NCBI GenBank assembly: GCA_016293495.1
Contig: JAEDED010000002.1
Coordinates: forward strand, 62,001-126,000
Direction: 5' to 3'
DNA: 64,000 nt
Source of the DNA: Treponema sp.
GTDB lineage: Bacteria > Spirochaetota > Spirochaetia > Treponematales > Treponemataceae
In this document: piece by piece, positions 48,670-57,641 of the stretch
Layout: every line of letters starts with the position of its first letter
How positions within the stretch are numbered: position 1 is the first letter of the stretch
Position numbers and translations under genes: made by a program
Notes under the pieces: generated by a model
Told to the model about the DNA's origin: nothing
Databases searched by the model: none
What the model saw: the letters and a program-made list of their open reading frames with translations, nothing else

Positions 48670-51618
48670 GTGTTTTTAAAAAGCCTTGACATATTCGGTT
48701 TCAAATCATTTGCTGACAAAACTCATATTGTTTTTTCAAGCGGTGTAACTGCCCTTCTTGGCCCAAATGGTTGTGGAAAAAGTAACGTAGTAGATGCAAT
48801 GAAATGGGTTCTTGCAGAAAACAAAAGTAAGAACCTTCGTGCAGACAAAATGGAAGACGTAATTTTTGCCGGTACTGCTACCCGTCCACCGCTTAACGTT
48901 GCAGAAGTTGCCCTTACAATCATGAACGAAAATAACCTTCTGCCTCTTGAAGATTCAGAAGTTGAAATTAAACGCCGTCTCTACCGTTCCGGTGAAAGCC
49001 AGTATTTTATTAACGGCCGTCAGGTTGGTCCGTCAGAAATCCGTAAACTCTTTATGGATACTGGTGTCGGTAAAGCTGCCTACTCTGTTATGGAACAGGG
49101 AAAAATCGACCAGATTCTTTCAAGCAAGCCTGAAGACCGCCGCTATCTTTTTGAAGAAGCAGCAGGTATCAGCCGTTCAAAAGCTGAATGTGCAGAAGCT
49201 CAGCGCGAAATTGAAAAGACATACCAGAACCTTACACAGATTGAAATTTCACTTGCAGAAATTAAACGCAGTTACGATTCCTTAAAAATTCAGGCTGACA
49301 AAACTACAAAGTACAGAAAAGTTAAAGAAGAACTTTTCAACATTCAGCTTGACATTCAGCTTCTCAGACTTAAAGGCTTTATTGAAACTAAAGCACGCAA
49401 CGAAGGAACTATTAAAGAAGTTGAAGAAAAACGTGATGCCGTAAGAAAAGAAATTGAAGAAATCAATAATTCCCTTACAGAAAACACAGACCTTGTTAAC
49501 AGCCTTCAGGAACAGGTTTATGTCTGCCAGAACGAACTTACAGAAATTCAGAGTATGAAAAACGGTAAGCTTGAACTTCAGAAGCAGCAGAAAACACGTC
49601 TTGCAGAAATCAAGGACAAGATTGCCCAGCTAGAAGCTAAACAGGCTACAATTCAGACAAGAATTGACGACTTGAACGAAGAAGTTGGAGAAGCCCAGAG
49701 CGGACTTCACGAAAAAACAAAATATCTCGAAGACATTAAAAAGAATATTGAATCTTTCCAGCAGAATATTAATGCTGCAAGCTCACAGATTACAGAAAAC
49801 GATCTTGCTTCTGATGAAAAACGAAAGCAGATTGAAGACCTTGATAATGCACGTGCCCAGCTTCAGAAAGACCTTACAGCAATCACTGAAGACATCGTAA
49901 CAATGCTCGATGCAAAGTTAAAAGATGCAGGTTATTCAGAAGGCGCAATGAATACAGCAAAGACTCAGCTTGAAGAAACTCTCGGAAAGCTCCGCGTATT
50001 TGTTGAAGGCCGTAAAAATATTTTTGCAGATGCTGCAAGAACAGGAAGCCGTCCTAACGAAAACCTTACACAGCAGGCTGCAGATGCTTTTGCTGAAGCT
50101 CACAACATGGTTGGTCTTCTTGAAAAAGCACTCAACTCTTACATCGATGCTTCGCCTGCTTTCATCAGTGAATTCCTTGCACCTGAAGGAATCATTACCA
50201 AGAAGCGCGAGATTGATGCAAAGATTGAAAACAACCTTAAGCTTATCGTTGAATACAACCAGATCATCAAAGATTTAAATGCAAGCAATGTAACTCTTGC
50301 AATGAAAATCGATGAATATAAAGACACTCTTTCTAAACACAAACAGAACGAAGTTGCTGTCGGCGAACAGTTAAAATCAGCTCAGGAAAAAATCACATTC
50401 CTCCAGCGCAACATTCGGTCAGAAGAAGTTAACCTCAAAGCTAACGAAGATGAAGTTTACACAGAAAAGAAACGCTTTGAAGATACTCAGGATCAGATTG
50501 AAGAAATTCAGGAAGAGCTTGCAGAAATTGAACGCCGCGGTGCTGAAACAGTTGACCGTCAGAACAATCTCTACAAACAGATTGATGAGTGTAATAACAA
50601 GGTTTCTGGCAAACAGAACGACCTTCAGAAAAAACAGGAACTCCAGAAAAAATTCCAGAGCCAGTACGAACAGCTTTCAATTTCAATGGGTTCCCTAGAT
50701 ACAGAAATCAGAAACGTTAAGCAGAACTTCCTTGATCAGTATTCCCGCGACCTGATGGAATACGAAGAACATATGTATGAGATTACAACTCCAGTTGCTA
50801 AGCTCAAGGAAGATCTTAGTACTGCAAAACAGAATCTCGACAGTCTCGGTCACAACATCAACCTCATGGCTCCAGAAGAATTTACAGAAGTAAAAGACCG
50901 TTACGAACGCCAGGAAGCAAACTACAAAGATACAAAACGTACGCTTGAAGACCTTGAACGCGTATCACAGGAAATCAAGGCAAAATCAAGCGACATGTTC
51001 CTTGATACATATAACAAAATTAAAAAGAACTTCCACAACATGTTCCGTCGTCTCTTTAACGGAGGCCACGCAGAGCTTCGCCTGGAAGATCCTGAAAATA
51101 TTCTTACAACCGGTATTGATATTCTTGCTCAGCCACCAGGAAAGAAACTTGAAAACATCGCACTCCTTTCCGGTGGTGAAAAGACAATGACAGCCATTGC
51201 CCTTCTCTTTGCAACATATCAGGTTCGCCCGAGTCCATTCTGTCTCCTCGACGAAATTGACGCCGCTTTGGATGATAAGAACGTATCAAGCTTTGTAACA
51301 GCCTTGCGTTCATTTGCAAATATTTCTCAGTACATCGTTATCACTCATAACAAGAAAACTGTTATGGGTGCAGGCTCAATGCTTGGTGTTACAATGGAAG
51401 ATGCAGTAAGTAAGATTATTGCTCTCCGAATGGATGATGATATTGAAAAAATTAAATCTGAAGTTATCAAGGAAGAAGACAACTTCGTAGAAGAAGATGT
51501 TGAACCGGAACAGGGTGTTGTTCTTCCACAGCGTCCAGGTCCAAGAAATAAAGACCAGAACCATCAGGAAACAGCACCTACACCAGCCGACGACCAGAAG
51601 GAACAGGTAACTGAATAA
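48670..51618 (+). CDS. smc: SMC-family chromosome segregation ATPase, short form
   Basis: A 982-residue SMC protein. The N-terminal head has FGFKSFADKT and Walker A GPNGCGKSN; the C-terminal head has signature LLSGGEKTMTAIALLFATYQ and Walker B PFCLLDEIDAALDD. Long coiled coils join them. Typical SMCs are about 1150-1200 residues, so the arms are short. In the middle (about residues 400-530), where the hinge should be, I see no recognisable hinge sequence, only a helical segment rich in Ala/Leu. It should compact and segregate DNA. The start is GTG at 48670 with AAGGTGG upstream. The stop overlaps the next start by one base. Confidence 0.9.
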   Translation: MFLKSLDIFGFKSFADKTHIVFSSGVTALLGPNGCGKSNVVDAMKWVLAENKSKNLRADKMEDVIFAGTATRPPLNVAEVALTIMNENNLLPLEDSEVEIKRRLYRSGESQYFINGRQVGPSEIRKLFMDTGVGKAAYSVMEQGKIDQILSSKPEDRRYLFEEAAGISRSKAECAEAQREIEKTYQNLTQIEISLAEIKRSYDSLKIQADKTTKYRKVKEELFNIQLDIQLLRLKGFIETKARNEGTIKEVEEKRDAVRKEIEEINNSLTENTDLVNSLQEQVYVCQNELTEIQSMKNGKLELQKQQKTRLAEIKDKIAQLEAKQATIQTRIDDLNEEVGEAQSGLHEKTKYLEDIKKNIESFQQNINAASSQITENDLASDEKRKQIEDLDNARAQLQKDLTAITEDIVTMLDAKLKDAGYSEGAMNTAKTQLEETLGKLRVFVEGRKNIFADAARTGSRPNENLTQQAADAFAEAHNMVGLLEKALNSYIDASPAFISEFLAPEGIITKKREIDAKIENNLKLIVEYNQIIKDLNASNVTLAMKIDEYKDTLSKHKQNEVAVGEQLKSAQEKITFLQRNIRSEEVNLKANEDEVYTEKKRFEDTQDQIEEIQEELAEIERRGAETVDRQNNLYKQIDECNNKVSGKQNDLQKKQELQKKFQSQYEQLSISMGSLDTEIRNVKQNFLDQYSRDLMEYEEHMYEITTPVAKLKEDLSTAKQNLDSLGHNINLMAPEEFTEVKDRYERQEANYKDTKRTLEDLERVSQEIKAKSSDMFLDTYNKIKKNFHNMFRRLFNGGHAELRLEDPENILTTGIDILAQPPGKKLENIALLSGGEKTMTAIALLFATYQVRPSPFCLLDEIDAALDDKNVSSFVTALRSFANISQYIVITHNKKTVMGAGSMLGVTMEDAVSKIIALRMDDDIEKIKSEVIKEEDNFVEEDVEPEQGVVLPQRPGPRNKDQNHQETAPTPADDQKEQVTE

Positions 51619-51986
51619 TGTTTGACTTTTCTGTGGTTGTAGACAATATAAAAGATTTATACAGAGAAAAAAAAGTGCTCTTTATTGTTATTTCTATTCT
51701 TGTAGTACTTTTTTTTCTCGGTCTCATCGCAGTTGTTGTACAATCCTGCAGTCACGAACCTGAAGTTCCTGTATATAAAGAGGAAGTTTTAAATCCAGAT
51801 CAGAAACTTCTGCTTCCTGAAGGTCCTTCAATTCCTGATGGTTATGCAGTTACAAGGGAACCTCAGGATAAATGGTCAAAGGAAGAAGCTGAAGAATTCT
51901 TTACCCTTCCTGGCACAACAGAACTTAAAGCACTTGAAAGTGCAAACAATAAATTAGTGGATGACATTCTTGGAGCAGCACCATGA
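51618..51986 (+). CDS. Small single-span membrane protein, unknown
   Basis: A 122-residue protein with a basic N-terminal segment (DLYREKK), one membrane helix (VLFIVISILVVLFFLGLIAVVVQ) and a Pro/Glu-rich extracytoplasmic tail of about 75 residues. I do not recognise a family. The ATG overlaps the smc stop codon by one base and its own stop overlaps the next gene by four, so translation is coupled on both sides. It may link the envelope with its lipoprotein neighbour, but nothing in the sequence shows this. Confidence 0.75.
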   Translation: MFDFSVVVDNIKDLYREKKVLFIVISILVVLFFLGLIAVVVQSCSHEPEVPVYKEEVLNPDQKLLLPEGPSIPDGYAVTREPQDKWSKEEAEEFFTLPGTTELKALESANNKLVDDILGAAP

Positions 51987-53503
51987 AAAAACTCGCCACA
52001 ACTGCAGTAATTACAACAGTTTTATTATTTTCATGCCAGTCGACAGGCAAAGCGCCAGAATCTCTTTCTGACAGCACTGTTACAGCAATCGAAAAAGAAT
52101 CTGAAGCTTCAGATTCGGAACAGCCTGCTGATTCACAGACAGATTCAGACACTGACACTGATTCACAGACAGATTCTGACACTGACACTGATTCAGAACT
52201 TGCCGCAGAACCTGTTGAGGAATTATTCGTTACTGAACATTATATTCCGGAAGAAGAAAAAATCTCTGACGAAGAAATTGAAAAAGACCTTTCGGTAGCT
52301 GCAGCACTGGCTGAAGAAAAAACAGAGACTGTTGAAAAAGCAGAAGAAGTTAAGACAGAAGACGTAGATTCAGAAAAATCAAGTTCAGAAGAAGTAAAGA
52401 CAGAAGTAAAAACTGAAACTAAAACTGACACCGGCTCTTCTAAAGAAGTCAAAACTGCTTCACAGACAGACGTAAAAAAATCAGAAACAATTTCAAATAA
52501 ATCAACTTCGCCTGTAAAGAAAGAAGAAACAAAAACTCAGAATAAAAATGAGTCAGTTGTTAAAGAAAGTACAAGTTCACTTGATATGCAGAAAGAAGCT
52601 GCCCAGGCATCTGATGAAATAAATGCACGCAAAGAAAGCGAAAAAGCTCCGGAACCATCAAGAAAAATTGCAATCTCAAACAATCAGTTTCTTGACATCA
52701 ACTACCCTGGAACGGGCTGGGTTTATCTTGGCGAAGTAGAAAGAGAAAATCTTCTTGTTTTCCACGGAAGAAAGATCAATGATGATACAACAACCTTTAC
52801 ATTGCGTTCAAGAAAATCCGGAACTGCAATCCTTCACTTTTATAAAAACGACAATCTCTCAGGAAAGTATATCGACGACTACATCGAAGTTTCTGTAAAT
52901 ACTGAATCAGCAACTGACAATATTCACGTTACTTCTCCTGAATACTCTAAAATTGTTCCTCCTAAACCTCAGAAGCCAGAACCTAAGGCTGAGGAATCTT
53001 CACAGAACGAAAAAGAAATTCCAGATAAGAACAAAACTGAATATACATATACAGAACCTGTCCAGGCTCCAAAAAAACAGGATGCTGATTCGAATATTCA
53101 CACTATTATCCAGAACTCAATGAATAATGATACAGAAAATGAATCAACAGAAGTTACACAGATAAACCGTGACACAGCTTCTTCAGTAAAATCAACCGAA
53201 GAAAATACTTCTGCTGAATATACAGGCGATCTTCTTGAACAGGCACAGAAAGCTTATGATGACAAACAGTATTCAAAAGCACTCGGACTTGTTCAGGCAT
53301 TCCTTGCAGATACATCAGACAGATTCGATGAAGGGCTTTATCTTGAAGGACAGATTCTCGAAGCAAATTCTGAAGTTCAGAATATCAAAGAAGCAATTAA
53401 AGATTACAACACCTTAGTCAAGAACTGGCCTTCCAGCCGCTTGTGGAAAAAGGCAAAGGAACGCAGCATTTATCTTCAGCGCTTCTATATTGATATTCGT
53501 TAA
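51983..53503 (+). CDS. Acidic repeat-containing lipoprotein with C-terminal TPR-like region
   Basis: A 506-residue lipoprotein; the lipobox is LLFSC with Cys18. A long low-complexity, acidic, Ser/Thr/Lys/Glu-rich region (about residues 25-225) includes a perfect two-unit Asp/Ser/Thr repeat. A compact beta-rich segment (LDINYPGTGWVYLGEVERENLLVFHGRK, about 233-310) follows, then another linker, and finally a helical repeat (LLEQAQKAYDDKQYSKALGLVQAFLAD) of TPR type, as in BamD/YbgF-like proteins. It is probably a periplasmic or outer-membrane assembly or peptidoglycan-associated factor, but this is inference. It overlaps the upstream gene by four bases. Confidence 0.75.
   Translation: MKKLATTAVITTVLLFSCQSTGKAPESLSDSTVTAIEKESEASDSEQPADSQTDSDTDTDSQTDSDTDTDSELAAEPVEELFVTEHYIPEEEKISDEEIEKDLSVAAALAEEKTETVEKAEEVKTEDVDSEKSSSEEVKTEVKTETKTDTGSSKEVKTASQTDVKKSETISNKSTSPVKKEETKTQNKNESVVKESTSSLDMQKEAAQASDEINARKESEKAPEPSRKIAISNNQFLDINYPGTGWVYLGEVERENLLVFHGRKINDDTTTFTLRSRKSGTAILHFYKNDNLSGKYIDDYIEVSVNTESATDNIHVTSPEYSKIVPPKPQKPEPKAEESSQNEKEIPDKNKTEYTYTEPVQAPKKQDADSNIHTIIQNSMNNDTENESTEVTQINRDTASSVKSTEENTSAEYTGDLLEQAQKAYDDKQYSKALGLVQAFLADTSDRFDEGLYLEGQILEANSEVQNIKEAIKDYNTLVKNWPSSRLWKKAKERSIYLQRFYIDIR
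52130..52189 (+). repeat. In-frame 30-base tandem repeat, two copies
   Basis: Units 52130-52159 and 52160-52189 differ by one base (tcagac/tctgac) and encode DSQTDSDTDT twice; a partial third unit begins at 52190. Copy number may vary between strains without breaking the frame. Confidence 0.85.
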
Positions 53504-53562
53504 AATTAGTATTAAAGTTCGTAAATACGAATTAAAATAAATCACATTTATAAGAGGAAAAA

Positions 53563-54837
53563 ATGTTAGATTATAAATTTATCAAAGATAATCTTGAAGC
53601 AGTTAAAAAGAACATTAAAGACAGAAACATGACTGCAGATGCCGACATTGTAGTTGAACTCTACGACAAACGCACAAAACTCGTAACAGACCGCCAGGCT
53701 TTGCAGGAAAAACGCAATGCTAACGCTCAGTCAATGAAACAGAAACTTGAACCAGAACAGCGTCAGGCACTCATCGAAGAAGGAAAGAAAATCAAAGACG
53801 AACTTGCTGAAGCAGAAAAAGTTCTTGCAGAAGTAGAAGCACAGCTTGATGAAGCTGCACGCAAGATTCCAAACATGGCAAGCCCAAAAGCTCCTATCGG
53901 AAAACTTGATACAGAAAACCTTGAAGTAAAGAAAGTCGGAACTCCACGCGTATTCGAATTTAAACCAAAAGATCACGTAGAACTTATGGAAGAACTTGAC
54001 CTCATCGACTTTGAACGTGGAACAAAAGTTTCCGGACCAAAATTCTATTACCTCAAAAACGATGCCGTATTCCTTGAACAGGCACTTATTCAGTACGCAC
54101 TCAATACTTTGAGAAAACACGGTTTTACACCATTCATAACACCGGACGTTGCAAAAGAAGAAGTCCTCAAAGGAATCGGATTTAACCCACGCGGAAACGA
54201 ATCAAACGTTTACTCAATCGAAGAAGAAGGAACATGTCTGGTAGCTACTGCAGAAATCACACTCGGAGGTTACCACTCAAACGAAATCCTTGATAAAGCA
54301 AAACTCCCAATGTACTACTGCGGTCTTTCACACTGTTTCAGACGCGAAGCTGGTGCTGCAGGTCAGTTCTCAAAAGGATTGTACCGCGTACATCAGTTCG
54401 ACAAAGTTGAAATGTTCGTATACTGTCTCCCAGAACAGTCAGACGAAATCCACGAAAAACTCCGCATGATCGAAGAAGAAATCTTCGAAGGACTTGGTAT
54501 TCCATTCCATGTAGTTGATACATGTACTGGTGACCTTGGAGCTCCTGCTTACAGAAAGTGGGACCTCGAAGCCTGGATGCCTGGACGCAACGGTGGAGAA
54601 TACGGTGAAGTAACTTCAACTTCAAACTGTACTGACTACCAGAGCCGACGCCTCAACGTTCGCTATAAGGACGATGACGGAAAGAACAAATACGTTCATA
54701 TGCTCAACGGTACTGCAATCGCTGTAGGACGTGCAATGCTTGCAATTATCGAAAACTACCAGAACGCAGACGGATCTATCACAATTCCTGAAGTTCTCCG
54801 TCCACTCTGCGGCTTCGATAAGATTACAAAGAAATAA
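53563..54837 (+). CDS. serS: Seryl-tRNA synthetase
   Basis: A 424-residue class II synthetase charging tRNA-Ser (and tRNA-Sec if present). The N-terminal coiled-coil arm (residues about 30-105) grips the long variable arm of tRNA-Ser. Motif 2 is FRREAGAAGQFSKGLYRVHQF and motif 3 is GTAIAVGRAMLAIIENYQ; TSTSNCTDYQSRRLNVRY is the conserved ATP/serine-side block. AGAGGA precedes the ATG, 59 bases after the lipoprotein gene. It ends at a strong terminator. Confidence 0.98.
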   Translation: MLDYKFIKDNLEAVKKNIKDRNMTADADIVVELYDKRTKLVTDRQALQEKRNANAQSMKQKLEPEQRQALIEEGKKIKDELAEAEKVLAEVEAQLDEAARKIPNMASPKAPIGKLDTENLEVKKVGTPRVFEFKPKDHVELMEELDLIDFERGTKVSGPKFYYLKNDAVFLEQALIQYALNTLRKHGFTPFITPDVAKEEVLKGIGFNPRGNESNVYSIEEEGTCLVATAEITLGGYHSNEILDKAKLPMYYCGLSHCFRREAGAAGQFSKGLYRVHQFDKVEMFVYCLPEQSDEIHEKLRMIEEEIFEGLGIPFHVVDTCTGDLGAPAYRKWDLEAWMPGRNGGEYGEVTSTSNCTDYQSRRLNVRYKDDDGKNKYVHMLNGTAIAVGRAMLAIIENYQNADGSITIPEVLRPLCGFDKITKK

Positions 54838-54864
54838 TTTTTCAATAAATTAAGTTTTGAAAAT

Positions 54865-54931
54865 AAAAAAAAGGTGGCCATTTATTGATGTGCATTAACT
54901 GAAGTGCACAAAAAATAAGGTCACCTTTTTT
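54865..54931 (+). terminator. Two-tier terminator of serS
   Basis: Outer arms AAAAAAGGTGGCC (ending 54879) and GGTCACCTTTTTT (54919-54931) pair with one wobble; an inner GTGCATT/AGTGCAC stem forms with one wobble. A T-run closes the structure on the plus strand. Confidence 0.8.
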
Positions 54932-54981
54932 AATTTTAAATAATCTTCAGAAATATGTTTTGAACAATACCTGGATTTTTT

Positions 54982-55911
54982 TTACGCAAAAATCTTGTTT
55001 GTAGATTTTTCATAAAGGAATCTTACGTCTTCTTCTTTTATTGAAGTATAACGGCAAACTGCTGTTGTAAATGTTTTTTCATCATTCTGATACAGAGCCT
55101 CAACACAGCAGGTCAGGAACATCTTTCGTGTCTTTATGACAGTTGATTCAATCGGGAATGTAAGTTCAAGAGCATATTCTGCGCCACTATCAAGATGCAT
55201 GTTAGAAGCTGTAGATGCAAACACAATCCTTTCATAATCAGCATAGATAATATCTAAAGGTTCAGCTCTTCCTTCGACAGCCTGCATTTTTTCTTTTGCT
55301 TCAGAAAGATAACGACACACAGGAATCAGCTGAAGACCGTTTCCGGCTGTACCCTGCTTTCTTGCATGCGCAATGAATTCTTCAAGGTATGATTTTGTCT
55401 TCTGCTGAAGATCTTCCGGTACATCACTCCATATAGGCTTAGAAAAAAGTCTGTAGCCCTCAAGAGGATAGCAGTTGATATGAACGTCAGTTTTTTCTTT
55501 ACATGAATAGAATAAAGTTGCAGAAAAATCCAGAGGGCGTTCTTTTTCAAGTTCTGTAATACGGTTTATGCTTGAAGGAATTACAAGAGCCAGACCGCTT
55601 TTTACTTCTTTTAATTCAGTATTAAAATACAGCCCAAGACGGTTAAAATAAAATTCAACACGAACATTTTTTGTCTGAAAATTCTGGACAGATTTTGGAG
55701 GATTTGTTAAGAGAATGATTCCCTGTTCAAGAACTTTTATCTGCTCTCCTTTAAGCGCAACCGGAAAGATTGCCGAAGAAGCAGGCTTGATTTCTGAACC
55801 TTCATTATTTTCAGAATCGTCAATCGGAGTAATTGTTACAGGAACATTCCCGTCGATTAAATACTGTAAAACAAGTTCACGTTCAATTCCAGATAAGCTG
55901 TTACTTTCCAT
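54982..55911 (-). CDS. Possible PilZ-like protein, unknown
   Basis: A 309-residue soluble protein. The first two-thirds contain a beta-rich stretch (VRVEFYFNRLGLYFNTELKEV, then LVIPSSINRITELEKERP) reminiscent of the N-terminal domain of YcgR/PilZ proteins. The end (ERIVFASTASNMHLDSGAEYALELTF...AVCRYTSIKEEDVRFLYE) resembles a PilZ-type barrel. The RxxxR and D/NxSxxG cyclic-di-GMP motifs are not visible, so binding is doubtful. The start has GGGGGGA 5-10 bases upstream. It lies 14 bases after the lipoprotein gene and shares its promoter. Low-confidence family call. Confidence 0.55.
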   Translation of the reverse strand: MESNSLSGIERELVLQYLIDGNVPVTITPIDDSENNEGSEIKPASSAIFPVALKGEQIKVLEQGIILLTNPPKSVQNFQTKNVRVEFYFNRLGLYFNTELKEVKSGLALVIPSSINRITELEKERPLDFSATLFYSCKEKTDVHINCYPLEGYRLFSKPIWSDVPEDLQQKTKSYLEEFIAHARKQGTAGNGLQLIPVCRYLSEAKEKMQAVEGRAEPLDIIYADYERIVFASTASNMHLDSGAEYALELTFPIESTVIKTRKMFLTCCVEALYQNDEKTFTTAVCRYTSIKEEDVRFLYEKSTNKIFA

Positions 55912-55925
55912 AATTCATTCCCCCC

Positions 55926-56645
55926 TTACTGAATATTTTGTATATCTGCAATTTCTATATCAACAATCTTATATTTTGAAACGACCGAATCATTAGAACC
56001 AGTTGCTGAAAGCTCTTTTGATTCTGAAGCAGAGCTGTCTTTCACTTCGGTACTAGATCCGGCTTTAGGATCTTTTGCCTGCATTTCTTTAAGGTAAACA
56101 TTCATATCGACATAACGGTTACTGCTAACCATTCGTACAGGCACCTGCACTGCATGTTCTCCGACAAAAGCCCGGCCTGAATACCAGTAACTGTTTTTCA
56201 AATCAAAATCCGAAAGGTCGTTAACCAGCAGCACCAGAGAAAAAACAGAATCCTTATCAAAGTAAGTTTCACATTCCTTACCCTGCTTAAAATCAGTCAT
56301 AAATGAATAAAGCTCTGCCATTGCATTTGCATCATTATCAGAAATATCAAGACTTCCAAAACCATCAATTTCTGGATAAACAGCAGGTTTCTCCCTGCCG
56401 GCTTCATAAGCCATAAAAGCATCCGGATTAAGTCTGATTTCAGAAGAGATATAATCCATCGATGATATCTTTTCTGAAAGCCTTGTTTTTTCAAGTTCCA
56501 GTGTCCATTGATTTTGTTCACGGTATTCATCTGCTGTATTTTTCAAATGCTTTGTCTTGAGAAGTTTATCTGCAATATCAGATCTGGAACATCCGGTAAA
56601 AAAGAGAACAGATATAAATGTAAGGATATAAAACCTTTTTAACAT
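55926..56645 (-). CDS. Putative lipoprotein, unknown
   Basis: A 239-residue lipoprotein, MLKRFYILTFISVLFFTGC, with a clear lipobox FTGC. The mature part is charged and starts with a helical region (ADEYREQNQWTLELEKTRLSEKISS); a beta-rich middle (ESVFSLVLLVNDLSDFDLKNSYWYSGRAFVGEHAVQV-like) follows, and a Ser/Thr/Glu linker leads to the C-terminus. No known domain was recognised. I chose the ATG at 56645; a GTG at 56654 lies almost exactly at the predicted transcript start and could serve a leaderless message. It is the first gene of a two-gene operon, divergent from the ComFB-domain gene. Confidence 0.7.
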   Translation of the reverse strand: MLKRFYILTFISVLFFTGCSRSDIADKLLKTKHLKNTADEYREQNQWTLELEKTRLSEKISSMDYISSEIRLNPDAFMAYEAGREKPAVYPEIDGFGSLDISDNDANAMAELYSFMTDFKQGKECETYFDKDSVFSLVLLVNDLSDFDLKNSYWYSGRAFVGEHAVQVPVRMVSSNRYVDMNVYLKEMQAKDPKAGSSTEVKDSSASESKELSATGSNDSVVSKYKIVDIEIADIQNIQ

Positions 56646-56661
56646 ATTTCCCACTTACTAT

Positions 56662-56712
56662 ATTTTAACATAAAAACGTTATTATTGCAAAATCCAACTT
56701 TTGTGTTATAAT
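56662..56712. promoter_or_regulatory. Divergent promoters sharing one palindromic -35 box
   Basis: TTGCAA (56685-56690) is its own reverse complement. Plus strand: 16-base spacer to TATAAT (56707-56712) for the ComFB-domain gene. Minus strand: 17-base spacer to TAAAAT (56662-56667) for the lipoprotein gene. RNA polymerase could use the same hexamer for only one direction at a time. Confidence 0.65.
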
Positions 56713-56744
56713 TGTAATATTGCAAGAAATTATTTGGGGGAATT

Positions 56745-57467
56745 ATGAAAATCCGTAATTTAATGGAAGACCTTGTTGAAACAAAGGTAAACAAACTCTA
56801 CGACGATCTTAAAAAATACAACACTGTCTGGCTTAGCTGCGACTGTGAAAACTGCCGACTTGATGCCATGGCTTTTGTATTAAACAGAATCCCTCCTAAA
56901 TACATTATTTCATCGCGCGGAATTACACATACTGCTGCAGATCAAAATCTTACTCAGATTAAAGCTGATATTGATACACTTGCAATGGAAGGCATTCGTC
57001 TTGTAAGTTCTTCAAAAAGACCTACACACAATCTTAATGCATCTTCTGAAGCCTTGTATATCAGCGGTTCACAACCATACTTCTTCTTCCCGGTATTCCA
57101 GGGAACTGTAATGGACGGAACTACATTCGAGCCTCTTACAGATGTTTCAATTACATTGTTCAAAGACGGTAAACCTGCAGAAATGATTGACCAGACGTGG
57201 AGCAATCCTGCAAAGACATATCTTTCAACAAAGGGTACTTATTCTTTCAACGTAAAACCAGAACCTGCAGACAAAGAAGGAGTTACAAAACAGTACGAAT
57301 ACTCTGTTCTTATTGAAGCAGAAGGTTATGAAAGCGTTTCTTATGCCTTCTCTCTTCCTGTAACAAGCGAAGTGCTTCATCAGACAAAAGGGCTTTCACT
57401 TTATTCCCTTAAGATTCAGAATTTATTCCTCTTTCCTAAAGGACTTGAAAATCCAATGGAAGATTAA
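56745..57467 (+). CDS. ComFB-domain protein with C-terminal carboxypeptidase-regulatory-like domain
   Basis: A 240-residue protein with two parts. Residues 1 to about 90 match the ComFB pattern: IRNLMEDLVETKVNKL, the cysteine cluster CDCENCRLDAMAFVLNRIPPKYI, expected to hold zinc. Residues about 110-230 (FQGTVMDGTTFEPLTDVSITLFKDG...GTYSFNV...YSVLIEAEGYESVSY) look like a carboxypeptidase-regulatory or CNA-B-like beta sandwich. ComFB proteins have recently been reported as cyclic-dinucleotide receptors, so a sensor role is possible. There is no signal peptide, although such sandwiches are usually extracytoplasmic, which is odd. GGGGG precedes the ATG. Confidence 0.72.
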   Translation: MKIRNLMEDLVETKVNKLYDDLKKYNTVWLSCDCENCRLDAMAFVLNRIPPKYIISSRGITHTAADQNLTQIKADIDTLAMEGIRLVSSSKRPTHNLNASSEALYISGSQPYFFFPVFQGTVMDGTTFEPLTDVSITLFKDGKPAEMIDQTWSNPAKTYLSTKGTYSFNVKPEPADKEGVTKQYEYSVLIEAEGYESVSYAFSLPVTSEVLHQTKGLSLYSLKIQNLFLFPKGLENPMED

Positions 57468-57526
57468 TCAGGTTATTTAATATCAAAAAAAAAATAACTT
57501 TTTTTGAAAAATTTATATAAAAGCTA

Positions 57527-57555
57527 TTGACACTTTTTCTGATATTCTATAATAT
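57527..57555 (+). promoter_or_regulatory. Promoter of tRNA-Val
   Basis: Consensus TTGACA (57527-57532), 17-base spacer, TAATAT (57550-57555); the alternative TATAAT at 57548 has a 15-base spacer. Confidence 0.8.
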
Positions 57556-57567
57556 AAAAACATCAAC

Positions 57568-57641
57568 GGACGATTAGCTCAGCTGGTACGAGCGTCTGGT
57601 TTACACCCAGAATGTCGGGGGTTCGATCCCCTCATCGTCCA
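57568..57641 (+). tRNA. tRNA-Val(TAC)
   Basis: 74 bases; acceptor GGACGAT pairs with ATCGTCC, discriminator A. The anticodon loop TTTACAC gives TAC; the T loop TTCGATC is normal. CCA is not encoded. Confidence 0.95.
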
